The notes: generated from the sequence alone by a model not told the origin. A DNA stretch of 64,000 nucleotides from Acanthosepion lycidas (GCA_963932145.1 OZ010581.1:83462093-83526092); one strand, 5' to 3'. Numbered from the stretch's first letter, positions 24,451-36,960 are shown. Made by a program: numbers and translations.

Positions 24451-24958
24451 GCTCTCAAACCACTGCCTGTACAGCTGCCTTTGAGACCTCAGGGTGGATC
24501 TGTTGTATAAAGTACAAAGTGCGCTTCACACTAGGATGCCCACTATATTGATTCCTGCTCTTCTATAGACGCAGCACACACTGGTTCTGTTTCTTTCCAA
24601 ACCACACACAGCCAACGTTGAGGCACTCTGGTGAACTGATCAGCTCAGTTAGCATGGGGTTTGACAAGCTCTATGTTGACAGTCAATTTATATTCCTCCA
24701 CCGGTTCCTTGATTGTACTGAGCCGATGTCTTATCAACAATTCTGTCACCACTTTCATATGCATTTGAGACTTTCCAGACAGCATATCAGAAACCATCAA
24801 TGCACACATGTTGAGTCAGTCTTCAGGTGAACCACAGTCTCTCTCCATTGCAGTGCCATGTTGATGCTTCTCTAGATCGCATCAAGCTAAGCTCTGCCAG
24901 GTTGATATGCTTGTCTTCACGTTCTGATCGCAGCCAACAAGCATCTTCAACGAGGGAT

Positions 24959-25700
24959 TCACCACCTTCCACAACCAGTGGCCAAGAAGCTCACATCAAC
25001 CCACACAGTAACTTTGCACCCATCAACACACCAATCACCTTGTGCCTGATCTTTCTGTGCCAATCTGGTAATAATGTCTGTCAGCATCCAAGTCAGGGGT
25101 GGATCCCACACAGTCATCACAGAGTTCGCGCGCCGTTTTATGAATGCAGTTGTGACGTGGAGCCAGCCACATATCGGCAAATGTCCTGTCAACTTCCCAC
25201 ACAGGGAGAAGATGCTCTGATGAGTGAGCATATTCGGTAACAGTAGGAGGTCATTCCCACGACTCCATTGTAATTTGCCCTGCTCCTCCCAGACATGTAA
25301 TCCTAGCACACGGGTACCATTCTCTAAACACTTTGGATCCTTACTGGTTAGTTCGAATTGCTGAAGATGCACCCTTGCATATGCCGCTGTGCATATACTT
25401 TCATTGACAAATATGTCATCGATGTACGAGGACGTGGCCATCCAGATGGTCTTGTCCTGTGCAAACGCGGCATTCGCAATTGATCACATGTTGAGCCCAA
25501 AACAAAATATGGTTGAGGCAATAACTTTGCCCATTTATCTGCACCATTTGAAAGGGCCAGAACGATTTGTTTGTGGATTTGCAAATAGGCATGGCACAAA
25601 TCCAGCACAGCAACATCTGATCCTTCATGTTACCACTCTCTTAATTTTTGCACACAAACATCTGCATCAGCGATGTGTGTGTCCACATACTGATTGAGCT
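24959..25700 (-). pseudogene. Gypsy reverse transcriptase, broken
   Basis: The minus strand near 25740-25620 reads like the RT finger region (HKVRLVMDY, then ELNQYVD after a stop). DLCHAYLQI at about 25600 corresponds to the first catalytic Asp block, and YIDDI near 25426 is the YxDD motif. It continues to LCGKLTGHLPICGWL in the connection to RNase H. The finger, palm and YIDD parts occupy different frames with intervening stops. These motifs belong to the RVT_1 family. Function is lost. Confidence 0.8.
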
Positions 25701-26249
25701 CCTAATAATCCATGACCAGGCGGACCTTGTGTTTGTTTTCCTGCAGCACAGCCATTAGAGGGGTCGGGTCCTTGGGGGCTTAAGTTCTTTCGTGGGATAG
25801 AGAAGTAGCCAGCCATTACCCATCCAGGTTCATAGCTCGCAAGTATACTCCTCTCTAAGCGGCTTTGGTACTGGATATCTGGCTGTTTGGTTCTTCAATG
25901 CAGGTAGTGTCTGGATACCAAACCACTCCCAAGACAAAACCCAGATCTTCTTGCTCTGGACATACTCTGCATGGTTCAATGATGGTGATGGCCACGCACA
26001 AAGGTTGGTCAAGTTGAAGAAAACTCAGTTACATCACTGGACACACATGCTCCTCCCAACTTCTTGATGTCAAATCCAAGCAATTTTCCATCAACAACCA
26101 GAATCTCAACATCAGTAGGGTGCCTGTTGCTCACGTCAAGTTGAATAAGTCCTACTACAGAGAACTTGAAGGTCCTTTCACAACAGCATGTCCATGTTTT
26201 TCCTCTTCCAAGAGTGACAAAGCGGTCTGCTTATGAACGATCGAGAACA

Positions 26250-26320
26250 GCCTGTCTCTAGCAAGGCTAAACTCCTGATTCCATTGATGCATACAGCAAC
26301 TGTGCGTAGTGCCTCCTTCA
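26250..26320 (-). pseudogene. Gypsy protease active-site region
   Basis: The minus strand reads VAVCINGIRSLALLETGCS. Retropepsins have LLDTG at this place; here the catalytic Asp codon is GAG (Glu) at 26256-26258. It is surrounded by frames with stops. Identification rests on this single motif and on its position between the gag knuckle and RT. Confidence 0.55.
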
Positions 26321-26396
26321 TATGGAGCTCAAGGAGTAGACTAGTGCTGAGGCCTATTCCCCTGAATCATTTCCCAAACAATGCGAACTACACAGT

Positions 26397-27072
26397 CTAC
26401 CGCATTACACTTGACATCACATCCAGGGTGTCCGCTTTTCGGTATGCAATTCTTTTGCAGCCCTTTGCAAAATGATTGGGACCATTGCAACAATAGCACG
26501 CTATGGAGCCATTTGGATCTCCAGTAAGAAGCTTCCTCACCTCATCTTGGGTTTGCACCACCACAACTGTCAGTACCTCTTTCAGTACTTCATCTTTTAT
26601 AATTGCTTGCGCTCGAGTCAATAGCTGATCGATAGGCAACTCGTCTATCTGGGTTGAAGTGTGAAGGAGATGTCTGATAACCCTCATACAAATGTACATG
26701 CCAAGCCACAGTCGCTCATTCCGCCAAATAGGACATAAAGTTTTTGTAACTCCACCAGATAGACATCTACCGATTCTCTGGGAAGGAGCTGTCAATCAGC
26801 AAATTGCTCATAAGCCAGAAAACCATCCATAGCAAAAACTGTGTACAGTGCAGATTTTATCTGGTTGATATCGTCTTTTTCTTCCTCTCTCAAATGCTGG
26901 TAGACAGCAAACACACCAACCATTATCCTTAAAGGGACCACATGTTCTGAATGTTTCACCTGGCACATCTTACAGACCAACTCAGCCTTCTCAATCCATT
27001 CAACCACAGATGGTTCAGACACAGAACCATCAAACTCAGGAATAAGTTTAAGGTTAAACTTTCTCTCCATCA
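26397..27072 (-). pseudogene. Gypsy gag with CCHC zinc knuckle, frameshifted
   Basis: The minus frame from a likely start at 27072 (MMERKFNL) runs LIPEFDGS..VVEWIEKAELVC, a block common in invertebrate gypsy Gag, to about 26792. The frame then shifts. The next frame ends with CYCCNGPNHFAKGC (near 26480), a C-x2-C-x4-H-x4-C nucleic-acid-binding knuckle. Gag would coat the retrotransposon RNA. The frameshift near 26795 breaks it. Confidence 0.75.
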
Positions 27073-27093
27073 TTTTTGCCAAATTAGCTTGTG

Positions 27094-27380
27094 TGAAACT
27101 CACCCAAGTAATCTCTTTCCAACTGACAAAGTCTCTCCATACAAGCAGCACTGTCCAAAAAACAAACTGCCCCATACTCGTTTGCATTGTGATTTTTATG
27201 CCCAGCTGATCTCGCAAAAAAATTTGCATACATTCACCCACTCTCATGAATTCTCCTAGCTCCAAGACAGTGTCTTTCTTAAATTAAGGTGTCAGGGCAG
27301 CCATATTTCTTTTTCTTTTCCTTTCCTTCACTCATTTTGCATGCCAGGCATATACATGCTTGCTTTGCCACACAAGGTAT
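27094..27380 (-). repeat. 5' LTR-like repeat of the gypsy element
   Basis: Partner of 23254-23519, about 287 bp. The gag start lies only about 22 bp inside it, leaving almost no leader. The minus strand there reads caagctaatttggcaaaaatg, so a tRNA primer site is not convincing. Confidence 0.7.
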
Positions 27381-28744
27381 GTAATCATCTCTTCTACAGA
27401 TCAAGCTTTCTCTCATGTTTCTCCCAGATTCTATACTACAGAACGCTGTCTTTCTACATTTAACCCTGTTCATTAACCATGCCCTCTTTGAGTCTCTACT
27501 CATTCTGTATGAGTTGGTAACTACCAACTCATCACAACTGGTTAAAGTATTTCAAAGAATAGTAGACTGACTTAACATGGACATATTCTCTCCTTCCAGA
27601 TGTGCACACCAAATTTCTCATAGCAATTACATTTAACAGAGAAATTTCATATTATTATTTAAGTTTAAATATCTCCTCTCTGGAAAAAAGAAACTTATGA
27701 ATAATTTTAAAGTAAAAAAAAAAAATTCTTGCACAAGTAATTTATCAATGACCTATTTTTGCTTTATTGGCTCATAATGGTTTATATCAATCCTCTTCTA
27801 GCACTAGTTATGTATAACAATCAGAGAATTTCAATATAAAGTGACAGAAATAAGATGAACGAAAAGAATAAAAAAAATGATGTTTCATCTAGAAATTCAT
27901 AGGCTATTAAAAATTAGATTATCTCAGGCCATGTGTTATTTAACTTGATGGGAGACAGATTTTAATGTCTGACATTCATTATTGGATGCTGTATGACATT
28001 CATAAAGGCAGTGACAATGAATATGTAAATACCAATGAAAGTTTAGTAAGTTTAAAGAAAATGAATGTTTGACAGGCTTCACTTTGGAAAACCAGTCTCT
28101 TTAGGCAATGATCTTTTGAAAGTATCTTGAACAAAATCAAAGCATAAAAAATTTAACAAATAGGAAAATATTTGAAATATAAAACTAAAAGGAAGGAATT
28201 TTAATTTGTATACAGATTTCTAGCAAAGAATTGAGCACAAAAACCTGTTGACCAAGAATTAAAATCTCCCCTTTCTACACTGGATTGTTACAAAAAATAA
28301 ATACAATGTCTACTTCAAAAGTAATAGTTCCTATATTGTTAACCCACAACAATGTTGATGGAATAGAAGTAATGACTGAACCTTCCTACCAATAACCCAT
28401 TACTTTTAGACTTGTTACAGATAGCATCTGAGCAGCAGTTTGGTAAAATGCATCTGACATGAAAGTGTATGACACGGAGATGTGTCATTTAATTTCTTAA
28501 ATGCCATCATTACCAGTAATGAGGTAGGTGTCCTATAATTCATGGAGTAATGGCATGCAAATTTCCCATCAAATAAAAGTTCCAGACACAGTTATCAGCA
28601 GGCAAAGTAATGTGTATTGTCTTTTGAGATAGGAAAGACATAGTCCTTCTGAATTTTCTGCAACCCAGAACTCACTATGTTTTGAACTTGATGCCTTTCA
28701 ACTTTCATCTGTTTGGGTTGCAAAAATTGTTTTGTAGATGAAAG
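27381..28744. other. Non-coding stretch right of the gypsy element
   Basis: Up to about 27540 composition stays like the retrotransposon, so the LTR may extend this far. Beyond that there is nothing recognisable. Confidence 0.4.
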
Positions 28745-29000
28745 GATGTGCATTATAGTGTAAGGCATATCTGCTCGGAATGAGAAATCTGGGAAAGAAG
28801 TTCAAATTCCAGTTGAGTTTGTTACATTTACTTACACAAAAATACCCTTGGGAAAGATATGACTCCATCTTGTCGCCCTCCAATTATGGGTTGAACAGCA
28901 GGGCAGACTGGTTCCTATAGCCTTGGGTGGCAACCTACTGCGGAAAAATCTTCTGCCTCGTCAGTCATGGATCAAAGAGACATGATTGTTCAAGCGTGTA
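28745..29000 (+). repeat. tRNA-derived SINE
   Basis: A B-box-like aagttcaaattcc lies near 28798, followed by gagtttgttacatttactta. A conserved body contains ctatagccttgggtggcaac near 28917. The same body block occurs inverted at 36725-36765, and the head-tail junction resembles 20665-20700. No functional tRNA fold is expected. Confidence 0.7.
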
Positions 29001-29542
29001 TCATGTATGGCACTTAATTGACTGACTGAGCTGAAAACTTGCTTTATCCAATGGTGTTATTGTGCTCCCTGTATCTGTTGTAGTTTCCATGTAAATAAGT
29101 GGGAGGTATTACTTTCAGATCATTCCTCTGTACTAACAACATGTAGTGATTATCATTTGATATCAAACCTATTTTTACACCTGACAGGTATTATCAATTA
29201 TGTGCAAATTATTATTGCATGAGATATGTGCAGCTTTGATGAAGAGAAACTGTGTCATCCTCCATTATGACATTATAAGGCCTTACTCAAAAAAATGAAT
29301 GTAGAAAAGAATAAAATCATAGAGCTGCAAAGTTTTATCTCATCCTTCACTCAACAGACCCTCTCACTGTCAGATTATCATTCATTTCAATCACTATAAC
29401 ATTTTCTTATGCCAGAACATTGAGAAATAAGGGATCAATTGATATCTCAACTTTTTCATCAAAACCTGTGGATTTTTTGTTTTTTTATAGCTTATCAATC
29501 CTTTGTGAGTTATTTAAAGATGAAATAAAGGAGATTACTTAA

Positions 29543-29640
29543 CAGTACTGGGTGTTCTCAAACAGTCCCCCCCCTTTAAGTACTGACTGGGCTTGACACC
29601 GTTTAACTTCTGTGATCAACTGAGAACTGGTGTTTTCAGC
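29543..29640 (-). repeat. 5S rRNA-derived fragment
   Basis: The minus strand reads gctgaaaacaccagttctca, gatcacagaagttaaac and gcccagtcagtactt, then a G-rich stretch and tgagaacacccagtactgt. The order follows 5S rRNA from about position 20 to the 3' end. The box A region is kept better than box C. No tRNA-like head follows, unlike 20495-20690. Confidence 0.55.
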
Positions 29641-32600
29641 ATGCAATTTTTTTAAGCAGGGAATGGGAAAATTGTTTTTATGTTGGGTTAATGTAATGGC
29701 AATAATGTCAATGCTGAATAAAATTTATCTTTATTATGTTTGCATCTATTTTTACTACCTTGAAGATGCAATATTACTTTCTAAATAGTATGTTTTAATC
29801 TGAGTTATATCATGACATTTACTTTTATTTAAAAACTCCAAATATTGAAAGTAATTTTGCATCAGATGACTTTGTTTTGCAAGATTTAATACAGTAAGAT
29901 GAAATTTTACATGATGACCAGTTTTTTACACCACATGGATTTGCTTAATATTTTTATAAGCACTCAAAAATTAACAGCTCCCCATAAACATTAGGATAAT
30001 TATATATGTTGCATAGGTTCCAATTAAAAAATATAGTGTTATACAAATTAAAATTAATGTTAATTTTCTTATTTGAATACAAATTTCAGATGTCAAAATA
30101 TTTTTCACATTCTTACAAGTAAAAGAAAATTGCTGATAAAATATGCAGATTTATAACTTTTATACACTGTACACTTTATTGTTATATTCAAAGATTTATG
30201 TATCCTTGTTATGTGTTAACTTTTCCCTTAAAGATGAATAAAACCCTATTGCTTTAATTTTATCATGAAAATATCTAAAAATCCACAAAATTTAGAAAGG
30301 TAATGTCTGTATGTTGAACAGATAACTTGTATTGTCTTAGAAAACAGGTAGCATAATATTATATTTTCTATTTATAAATTATGCTACATTAACAAAATCC
30401 TCTTATTCAAAAAAGATAAATACAAATTTTAGTTCAAATCATAATTGGTATTTCTAAGAATCTCATCTTCAAATGAATTCATGTATAGTAGATTATTCCT
30501 TACATTCCTTGCAATGGCTAATTCTGGCTTTCATAGGTGGTAGTTAAGAAAAATCATTTTGCCATGAAGAAATTGGAAAGGAAAGTTAAATGTGTTACAA
30601 ACAGCTAGTAATTATGTACACTACATACACATTAAAATAACAGTCAACCTATATGAATGCCTTTAACACTCCTCTTGACCTGAAAGGAGAAAGACTATCA
30701 AAAACCCTGTCCACTTGAATTATGAGCTATTAGGCTTCAGTTGTAATTTGTATGTAGATCAAAACCTAATAGTAATTAGCATGATCAAGTTCAAATGCTT
30801 GTCCATATTTGGTGCTAGTACTTGAGATGTCAGACAATGGAAGTATGCCAATATTACAGCAACAAGTTAACAGCATGATATTAGATAAGAAATTAATACA
30901 AAATTTGTGCGTTAAACCTCTGCTAAATGTGTTACTGTTAAAAACAGTTGACTTTTAGACTGCTGACAATGGCATTAATATTATCAATAACAATAGTTGT
31001 CAGTTACTGTGAGATATTTTTTAGTAAATATTAATAATATAATTGCAGAAAAAGTTAAAACACTCTGCAGATTTTCACTGAAAAGTTACATTTGGGCAAA
31101 ATTTAACATTTTAGCATTCCACATATTTTCAGAGCTTACAAATAAAAATTATCTTAATAATAATTACTATGAAAATAGTTAATCTCTAAAAAGCTACTTA
31201 AATTAGAAATTTTATATAAAAGTCAATCTCATCTCAGATAAACTACATTTTCTTTTAAATTATTATTAAAGCATGTTATTTTAATATAAGTAATATAAAA
31301 AATATCACCCAAGATCATTGCAACTAATTTTCATATATTATTATATTTATTATACAAATGTCATACAAATAAAATCTTTATATAAACATTGTTTTTAATA
31401 CAATTTCATGCCATAAAAATGACTTTTTATTTTACATGTGAGATAATCCTTTCTAATAAAAAAAATTATTTATACATTTGTTGGCTTATTTAATTATTTT
31501 TATTTTGAAAACTTAAAATCAAACTTTTTATGAAGGTTTTTATATTTTAACTCTTTATGAAAGATTATAATGAATTTTCTTTCATTTCCTATTTGAGTTT
31601 ATTTTTAAATAGAACTATAGAAAATCTGTATTCAATTTTGTTTGTCTTTGATTTATAATCTCCATCTTTAATATTTTATCCCTCATAATACACTCTTCTT
31701 ATTCTCTCCCCATCCTGATAAATCAGACATTTAATACATTTGATAAGACTAAGCATTTATAAAAAGGATATAAAATAAGTTATTCCTTCACTTAAACTTA
31801 CCAGTTTAATTCTCAGATATTTGAGTTTTCCTTCTTCAACCCTACAGCCAAACACTATCCATAAGTACTGTTGTAATCTGTGCTTTTGTAGTATCTTTAC
31901 CATTTAGCTAGAAACTTCCAGGTTGATGATGTTTAGAAAATAAACCAGTATGAACTAAACATGAAGGATTAAACTATCTAAATGAGCCTTCTTGCAATTA
32001 GTGTGAACTATTCACCTCAATTTTAACAAAGAAATCAGTAGTTGTTTACTGTTAGTAGTTGATTTGTGACGTCTGGCTACTTTTTTTCTTACATTCTATT
32101 AAATTATTGTAAATTATTGTAATTAACAAATCAGTAGTTAGGTAGAGAATAACTAAAAGCATTTTGAAAAAGAGAGTTTAAGTTGCCATGAAATAGCTAA
32201 ATTATTTTTCTCTATATATTCCTCTATTTCACAATGGATGTTAGTATCTTTGAACAATTTTTAATTCTTTCAGATTTCTTGCAACATTTTTAAGATCCAG
32301 AAGTAAAATGTTTCATATAAAATAGCTAAAAAAAATTTTTTCTTATTAATGGCTAATACAATCTATTTATACTTAGAAATATATTGAAAGACATTCACCA
32401 ATCAATTTGATTATTAAACAAATTGTTTTGTAGAAATAAAAATAAATACCTACTTAAATGTTTGCTGAATTCAAAATGTAATACCATTTATTTTCTTTAA
32501 CACTTCACATTTTTTTAAAAAATACTAATTTTGTATATGTATTTATAAAATTGCATATAACTTAGGAATTGTCCACTTGAATCTTGAAAAAGTTAACTGT

Positions 32601-33605
32601 TGGTTCCCTAAGCAAAGATATTCTAGTTTTAAATATAGGTGGCTATTGAAAGACCAAAGCAATCAAGCATGACAACAAGTATTTGTTAGGTAGTGTACAT
32701 GCACAATCACCACTGACAATCAAATAAAATATTGCTTCTATTAAATAATTTATATAAAATTGCATGTGTTATGTGTGTAAACATTTTTGTTTAATAATTA
32801 TGTTCTAGAAAGGAAAGTAATAATATATTTTAATAATTAGATTTAATAAACATTTTGTGTTCTAGAACATTGAAAAGAATGTTTCATTTCACTTGAAATT
32901 AGTAGTTGGATAATACTAGGCTTTTGGATAAGCCTCTACTTTTATGCTGATAAATGATTAGAACAGATAATCTGTTGAGCTACATTTAGAATGAAATAAC
33001 CAATCTTATCTTGGAAACACAGCCTTATATTTTGTGGTCTTCTCACTGAACTATTCTAATCATTGAATACTGCCTTATGTTATTTCCTTCTGTTTAATTA
33101 TTGCTTTTTGTCTTCTCATACTTTTATCAGTAAGTAGAAAACAAAAACACTTTATTAGTCAACACATTGGTTGCTTGAAAATCATTCCTTGTCTCAGTTC
33201 AAGATAGAAGTTAAATATATGTAAAAGAATTTTAGGTCAATCTCTTCCTAAGTTCTAAGGATGTGATGGTGGTGCTTGCTTAAAAGCTTTTGATACACCA
33301 CTCACTTTAGATATCAATTCTTATTATAAATTCTACTGTGTTCTCAGATTATTATGGCTCTTTTGTTGCTGTTTATATAAATAAATGTAGATTACACCAC
33401 ACTTCTTTGAATCAGGATTAAAAATTTGAACTTAGCAAAGGGTTTAATTTTCTTACTGGTCCTTTTTCTAAAAAAATTCTTTGTGATATTGATTTTTCTT
33501 GTACAAATAAATTATCCTAAAATACTAGTACTTGACTAGAAAATTAACAAATCCTCAATTTCACTTTTATTAGCATTCTTCAATTATTTTCTAAAAACCC
33601 CACAT

Positions 33606-33636
<31 letters not shown>

Positions 33637-34407
33637 GTGTTTAATAACATAATTTTCTCAAGTTTAATGCCCTTTCCAAAGAAAACCAAATTCTGAATAA
33701 CTTAGAATAATTGGGCATGCTGGTTAAGTATCCACTTTAGAAAATGTTCAACTCTGATAATTATATTCATAAAATTTCTATACTAAATTGTTTTTCATTG
33801 TAAACTCAAATTAAGTTATATTATTAAATTAAGTTATGTAATATTTGCATAGGTTGTGTTTTTTCATGTGCATCTTATATGTTAGCAAATATGGTAATTA
33901 TATTTAACTAAATGTTGAATATGTGTATGTAACCTATCATATAATCATCATCAACAAGACGTCATATAGGATATTGTTAAAATAGGTTAATGTATAATAA
34001 TGACAATTCCTTCTCTCAGAAATTAAGATAGAAAACATTGAATATAGTTTTATAAAACAATCACATCTTTTGTTAATTATTTTGATAAAATTTCAAGTGA
34101 AATGATTGTTTATCAAGAAAAAAGTTAAAATATGATTTTCTTTATTTCTCAATCCTTAGTCACATTTTCCTTTAAAAAAAAAAAATTGTTATTTCATCAA
34201 ATTTTGGTAACTGGATTGAGCCAAGAAGTTTTCCTTATTGCAGGTTTGAATATTTAATAAATGTTCACTTTTTAGATAAATTAATGTATACTATACTTAC
34301 CTTATGGTATTTATGCTATCTTGTATTTTTTTAAAAAGATTTTTCTCTCTCTCATTTATTATCTATTCTGGTTCATATTTTTCTGAAATCTTTACTGAAT
34401 ACCATGT

Positions 34408-34410
<3 letters not shown>
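29641..34410. other. Non-coding AT-rich intron
   Basis: I see no exon, RNA gene or named repeat except the T run at 33608-33635. Gene context suggests it is intron leading to the exon at 34781. Confidence 0.5.
33608..33635 (+). repeat. Poly(T) tract
   Basis: An unbroken T run of about 28 bases. Confidence 0.9.

Positions 34411-34447
<37 letters not shown>
34411..34447. repeat. (AT)n microsatellite
   Basis: About 18 AT units followed by (GT)4. Confidence 0.95.
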
Positions 34448-34449
<2 letters not shown>

Positions 34450-34554
34450 GTGTGTGTGTCTGTCTAGCCAAGCTATACATTTACCACTAAAAATTCTTGT
34501 TATCACTTGTTTTCTATTGTCTAGTGATATATGATGAATAATAAATGATGTCAA

Positions 34555-34672
34555 AAATTTCTCAGCTCAACCCATTTCCCAAAATCTTAACAAATGGCCA
34601 AGCATTTTTCTCCGGCTTCTTGGTTGGGCCAAGAACTCTTTAGCATTCCCCTCCACCTCATATAATGTATAA
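34555..34672. repeat. Mariner-type MITE, near full length
   Basis: The left part, ctcagctcaacccatttccc + aaaatctt, and the right part, cttcttggttgggccaagaa + ctctttagcattcccctcca, are imperfect inverted partners. This is the best guide to the full family (about 110-120 bp). It lies about 110 bp upstream of a coding exon, within the intron. Confidence 0.65.
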
Positions 34673-34780
34673 GGGTAATAAATAAAATCATTCAAAAACC
34701 TGTCATGATAATAAATAATTTTTAAGTTATAGGTAACATTTAAAACACAAAATAAAAGTAAAATTTTGTTTCACTTTCAG

Positions 34781-34942
34781 GTAGTGAATTCTCGGGTAAG
34801 CAGTGCAGGCACCATCAGATGTGGGTCTACATCAGACATCACTCCGTCCTCCATAGATCGTCAAAGTCGAACAGACCGGCCAAGTTCTTACATAGGATTG
34901 AGTAAGTCAACACCATCATTAGAAACAATAGATTATAAAAAA
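34781..34942 (+). CDS. PPP1R12A: MYPT (PPP1R12) exon: Ser/Thr-rich linker
   Basis: This 54-codon, phase-0 exon lies between an acceptor (tttcactttcag) and a donor (gtaagtat). It encodes a Ser/Thr/Arg-rich segment (for example SRVSSAGTIRCGSTSD, then DRQSRTDRPSSYIGLSKSTP) that ends ETIDYKK. In MYPT proteins the run DYKKLYE marks entry to the C-terminal coiled coil; here the next exon supplies LYE. MYPT is the targeting subunit of myosin light-chain phosphatase. It holds PP1c and directs it to myosin and other substrates, and the linker is a target of kinases. Upstream exons with the PP1-binding motif and ankyrin repeats are not visible in this window. Invertebrates usually have one PPP1R12 gene (fly Mbs, worm mel-11), so the A suffix is a label of convenience. 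Confidence 0.88.
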
Positions 34943-35562
34943 GTAAGTATTTTTTTTTTTTTTTAAATAAAACAATAATAGCACAACAAAAAATACATTA
35001 AATTTCATACAAGTCAATTAGCAACATATTTACCTGTTTTAAGTGGATTCTGTGGAACTGTGTAAAATATACCCTTCTGTTTTCTCTGCAAGAATTTGAT
35101 AATCATAGCAATTTAATATTCCTTTAGCATGCTATAAAACCTTAATAAACAATCTCCTTTACTCCAAAAAAGATATTTTTATCAACACTCTTCAATTCTT
35201 ATTTATTTTATAAAATGTGATATCCCTTTCACAAGTATTTTCTGTTCTTGAACAGACAGGAAAAAATATACTTTTGTCTTTGCTGATTTATAAGACATCA
35301 GATGAACAGTTTATTTCAATATATCTAAAAGGAAATTATATGTAATCCATATAGTTATGAATGTGTAAGAAAATGTTCACTACAATCATTTCCTACAGTT
35401 ACAACAAATGCCAAGTTTGTGCACAAATCATCTCACCCATTCTTAGCAATTGAAAAAAAATCTGTATTTAATGTAATTCTGTACCAAATCATTTAATAAT
35501 GAAATGAGATTTGTACTACTCTCAAAATTATACATATCAATTTTGATATTATGAAGCACACC

Positions 35563-35585
35563 TGTGTGTGTGTGTGTGTGTGTGT
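35563..35585. repeat. (TG)n microsatellite
   Basis: About eleven TG units. Confidence 0.95.
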
Positions 35586-36130
35586 AAGAGATTTCTAACA
35601 ACAAAAATACTTTTGGCCATTTATGTATATTTATGTAACCCCATTTTATTTAATAAAGATCATGAAATGTCAAATGATTTGTAATTATGGATAAGCAATG
35701 CAGTAATTTTTTTCTATTATCAAATAAATCCCTGTTTCAATGCAAAAATGTTTTCTTCTACTTTACTGTATATTGGCCCTGAAACAATTTTTTTTTTGAA
35801 AATACAGACAAGAATAAATCTCTTCAATTTGTCAACATTGTAAGAGAATTTTTGTTTTCACCTTTCATCGTAGCAAGATCTTCTCTCAATGTTCTTTTTT
35901 ACAAAAAATTATACTTTTGAAAAATTCATATTACAAATGTTTTATGTTCTGTAAAATCTACTTATTAAACAATATAGCAAGACAAGAATAACAGTTTTGA
36001 TTTGCAATGTGTAAATTGTACAAAACATTGTTTGAACTTCAATAAATACCAGAAAAATTATTTTTTAAATTGTATTGACAATTCCAATTATTACTCTATT
36101 TACTGTTGTATGGTTTTCTTTATAATTACT

Positions 36131-36233
36131 AAAGAAAGGGATAGATTTTTAATTTATTACTCCAACAGATTTTTATTAATTAAACATTATTTTTAATAGC
36201 TACTCATATTTTAGTAGACACTCTGTTTATTTA
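36131..36233 (+). repeat. Intronic direct repeat, copy 1
   Basis: It starts aaagaaagggat and includes cagatttttattaattaaac, attatttttaatag, ctactcatattt, tagacactc and atttatttatt. It repeats at 36472 with a period of 341 bp. Confidence 0.8.
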
Positions 36234-36471
36234 TTAAACAGTATATTTATTTTCATCTACCATCCTAGTTATTCAAGAAATCTCATTAGAGAAAAATATG
36301 TGTTCTCCAACAGTATTTGAACCTGCATTCACATCATTAAATTTGATATACTTTGGACTTCTTGGCTATGGAGTGCATCAATGACCAAGCAAAGCTGAAT
36401 AGTGCCTTTAAATACAGATTTTTCTCTGACTCTCAAAATTGACATATCTGCTCAGTTTTGTATCCTAACAT

Positions 36472-36573
36472 AAAGAAAGGGATGAATTTTTATTTATTAA
36501 TATGACAGATTTTTATTAATTAAACATTATTTTTAGTGGATACTCATATTTGAATAGACACTCCATTTATTTA
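36472..36573 (+). repeat. Intronic direct repeat, copy 2
   Basis: Partner of 36131-36233 at roughly 88-90% by eye. It is followed by a 23-base T run and then the inverted SINE. Confidence 0.8.
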
Positions 36574-36639
36574 TTTAAATTTTTTTTTTTTTTTTTTTTT
36601 TTCTTCCCTCTAATAAGTTTTTTTTCTCTAATAAGTTTT

Positions 36640-36960
36640 CAGTAGATGAAAATAAATAAATAGAAAGGAGTCAACCATAGTCGGGATCATCGAGTCAATG
36701 CAAATGCAGAGTTTTCCTTCTAGACCTGTTGCCACCCAAGGCTATAGAAACCCAGTCTGTCCTAATATTTACTCATAGCTGAAGGTTGAGGGGGGAAAAG
36801 AGATGGATTCATACCCTTTTAACAAGGGTATTATCACTCAAGTGAATGTAATGAACTTAAATGGAATTCAAACTTCACTCTCCACCACAATCCATTACTC
36901 TATTGTGCCTCCTTGGTGGCTGCATCAGTTGAGTGTCAGGAAAAACATATAAAATGAAGT
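36640..36960 (-). repeat. tRNA-derived SINE, reverse orientation
   Basis: On the minus strand, from right to left, the head has an A-box-like region near caccaaggaggcacaatag and the B-box-like aagtttgaattcc (near 36870). Then come ttcattacattcactt and the body ctatagccttgggtggcaac shared with the + strand copy at 28917. The tail reaches an A/T-rich end near 36650 next to a T run. Confidence 0.75.

Larger units (their letters stand above)
23254..27380 (-). mobile_element. Decayed Ty3/gypsy LTR retrotransposon
   Basis: Reading right to left, the minus strand gives a 5' LTR-like repeat, gag with a CCHC knuckle, a protease motif, reverse transcriptase with YIDD, and integrase, then a 3' LTR-like repeat. 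This gag-PR-RT-IN order is that of Ty3/gypsy (Metaviridae). The coding parts lie in several frames broken by stops and frameshifts, so the copy is inactive. No envelope-like frame was seen. At about 4.1 kb it is shorter than typical 5-kb relatives, which suggests internal deletions. Base composition is clearly less AT-rich than the intron around it. The LTR copies differ by many substitutions and indels, so the insertion is old. Confidence 0.85.

Noticed and set aside
24618-25697. Plus-strand frames across the gypsy element
   Set aside because: Shadows of the minus-strand pol sequence, which carries the RT and integrase motifs.
28745-28815. Functional tRNA gene
   Set aside because: The B box is present, but no cloverleaf can be drawn with paired acceptor and anticodon stems. 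The SINE body follows directly.
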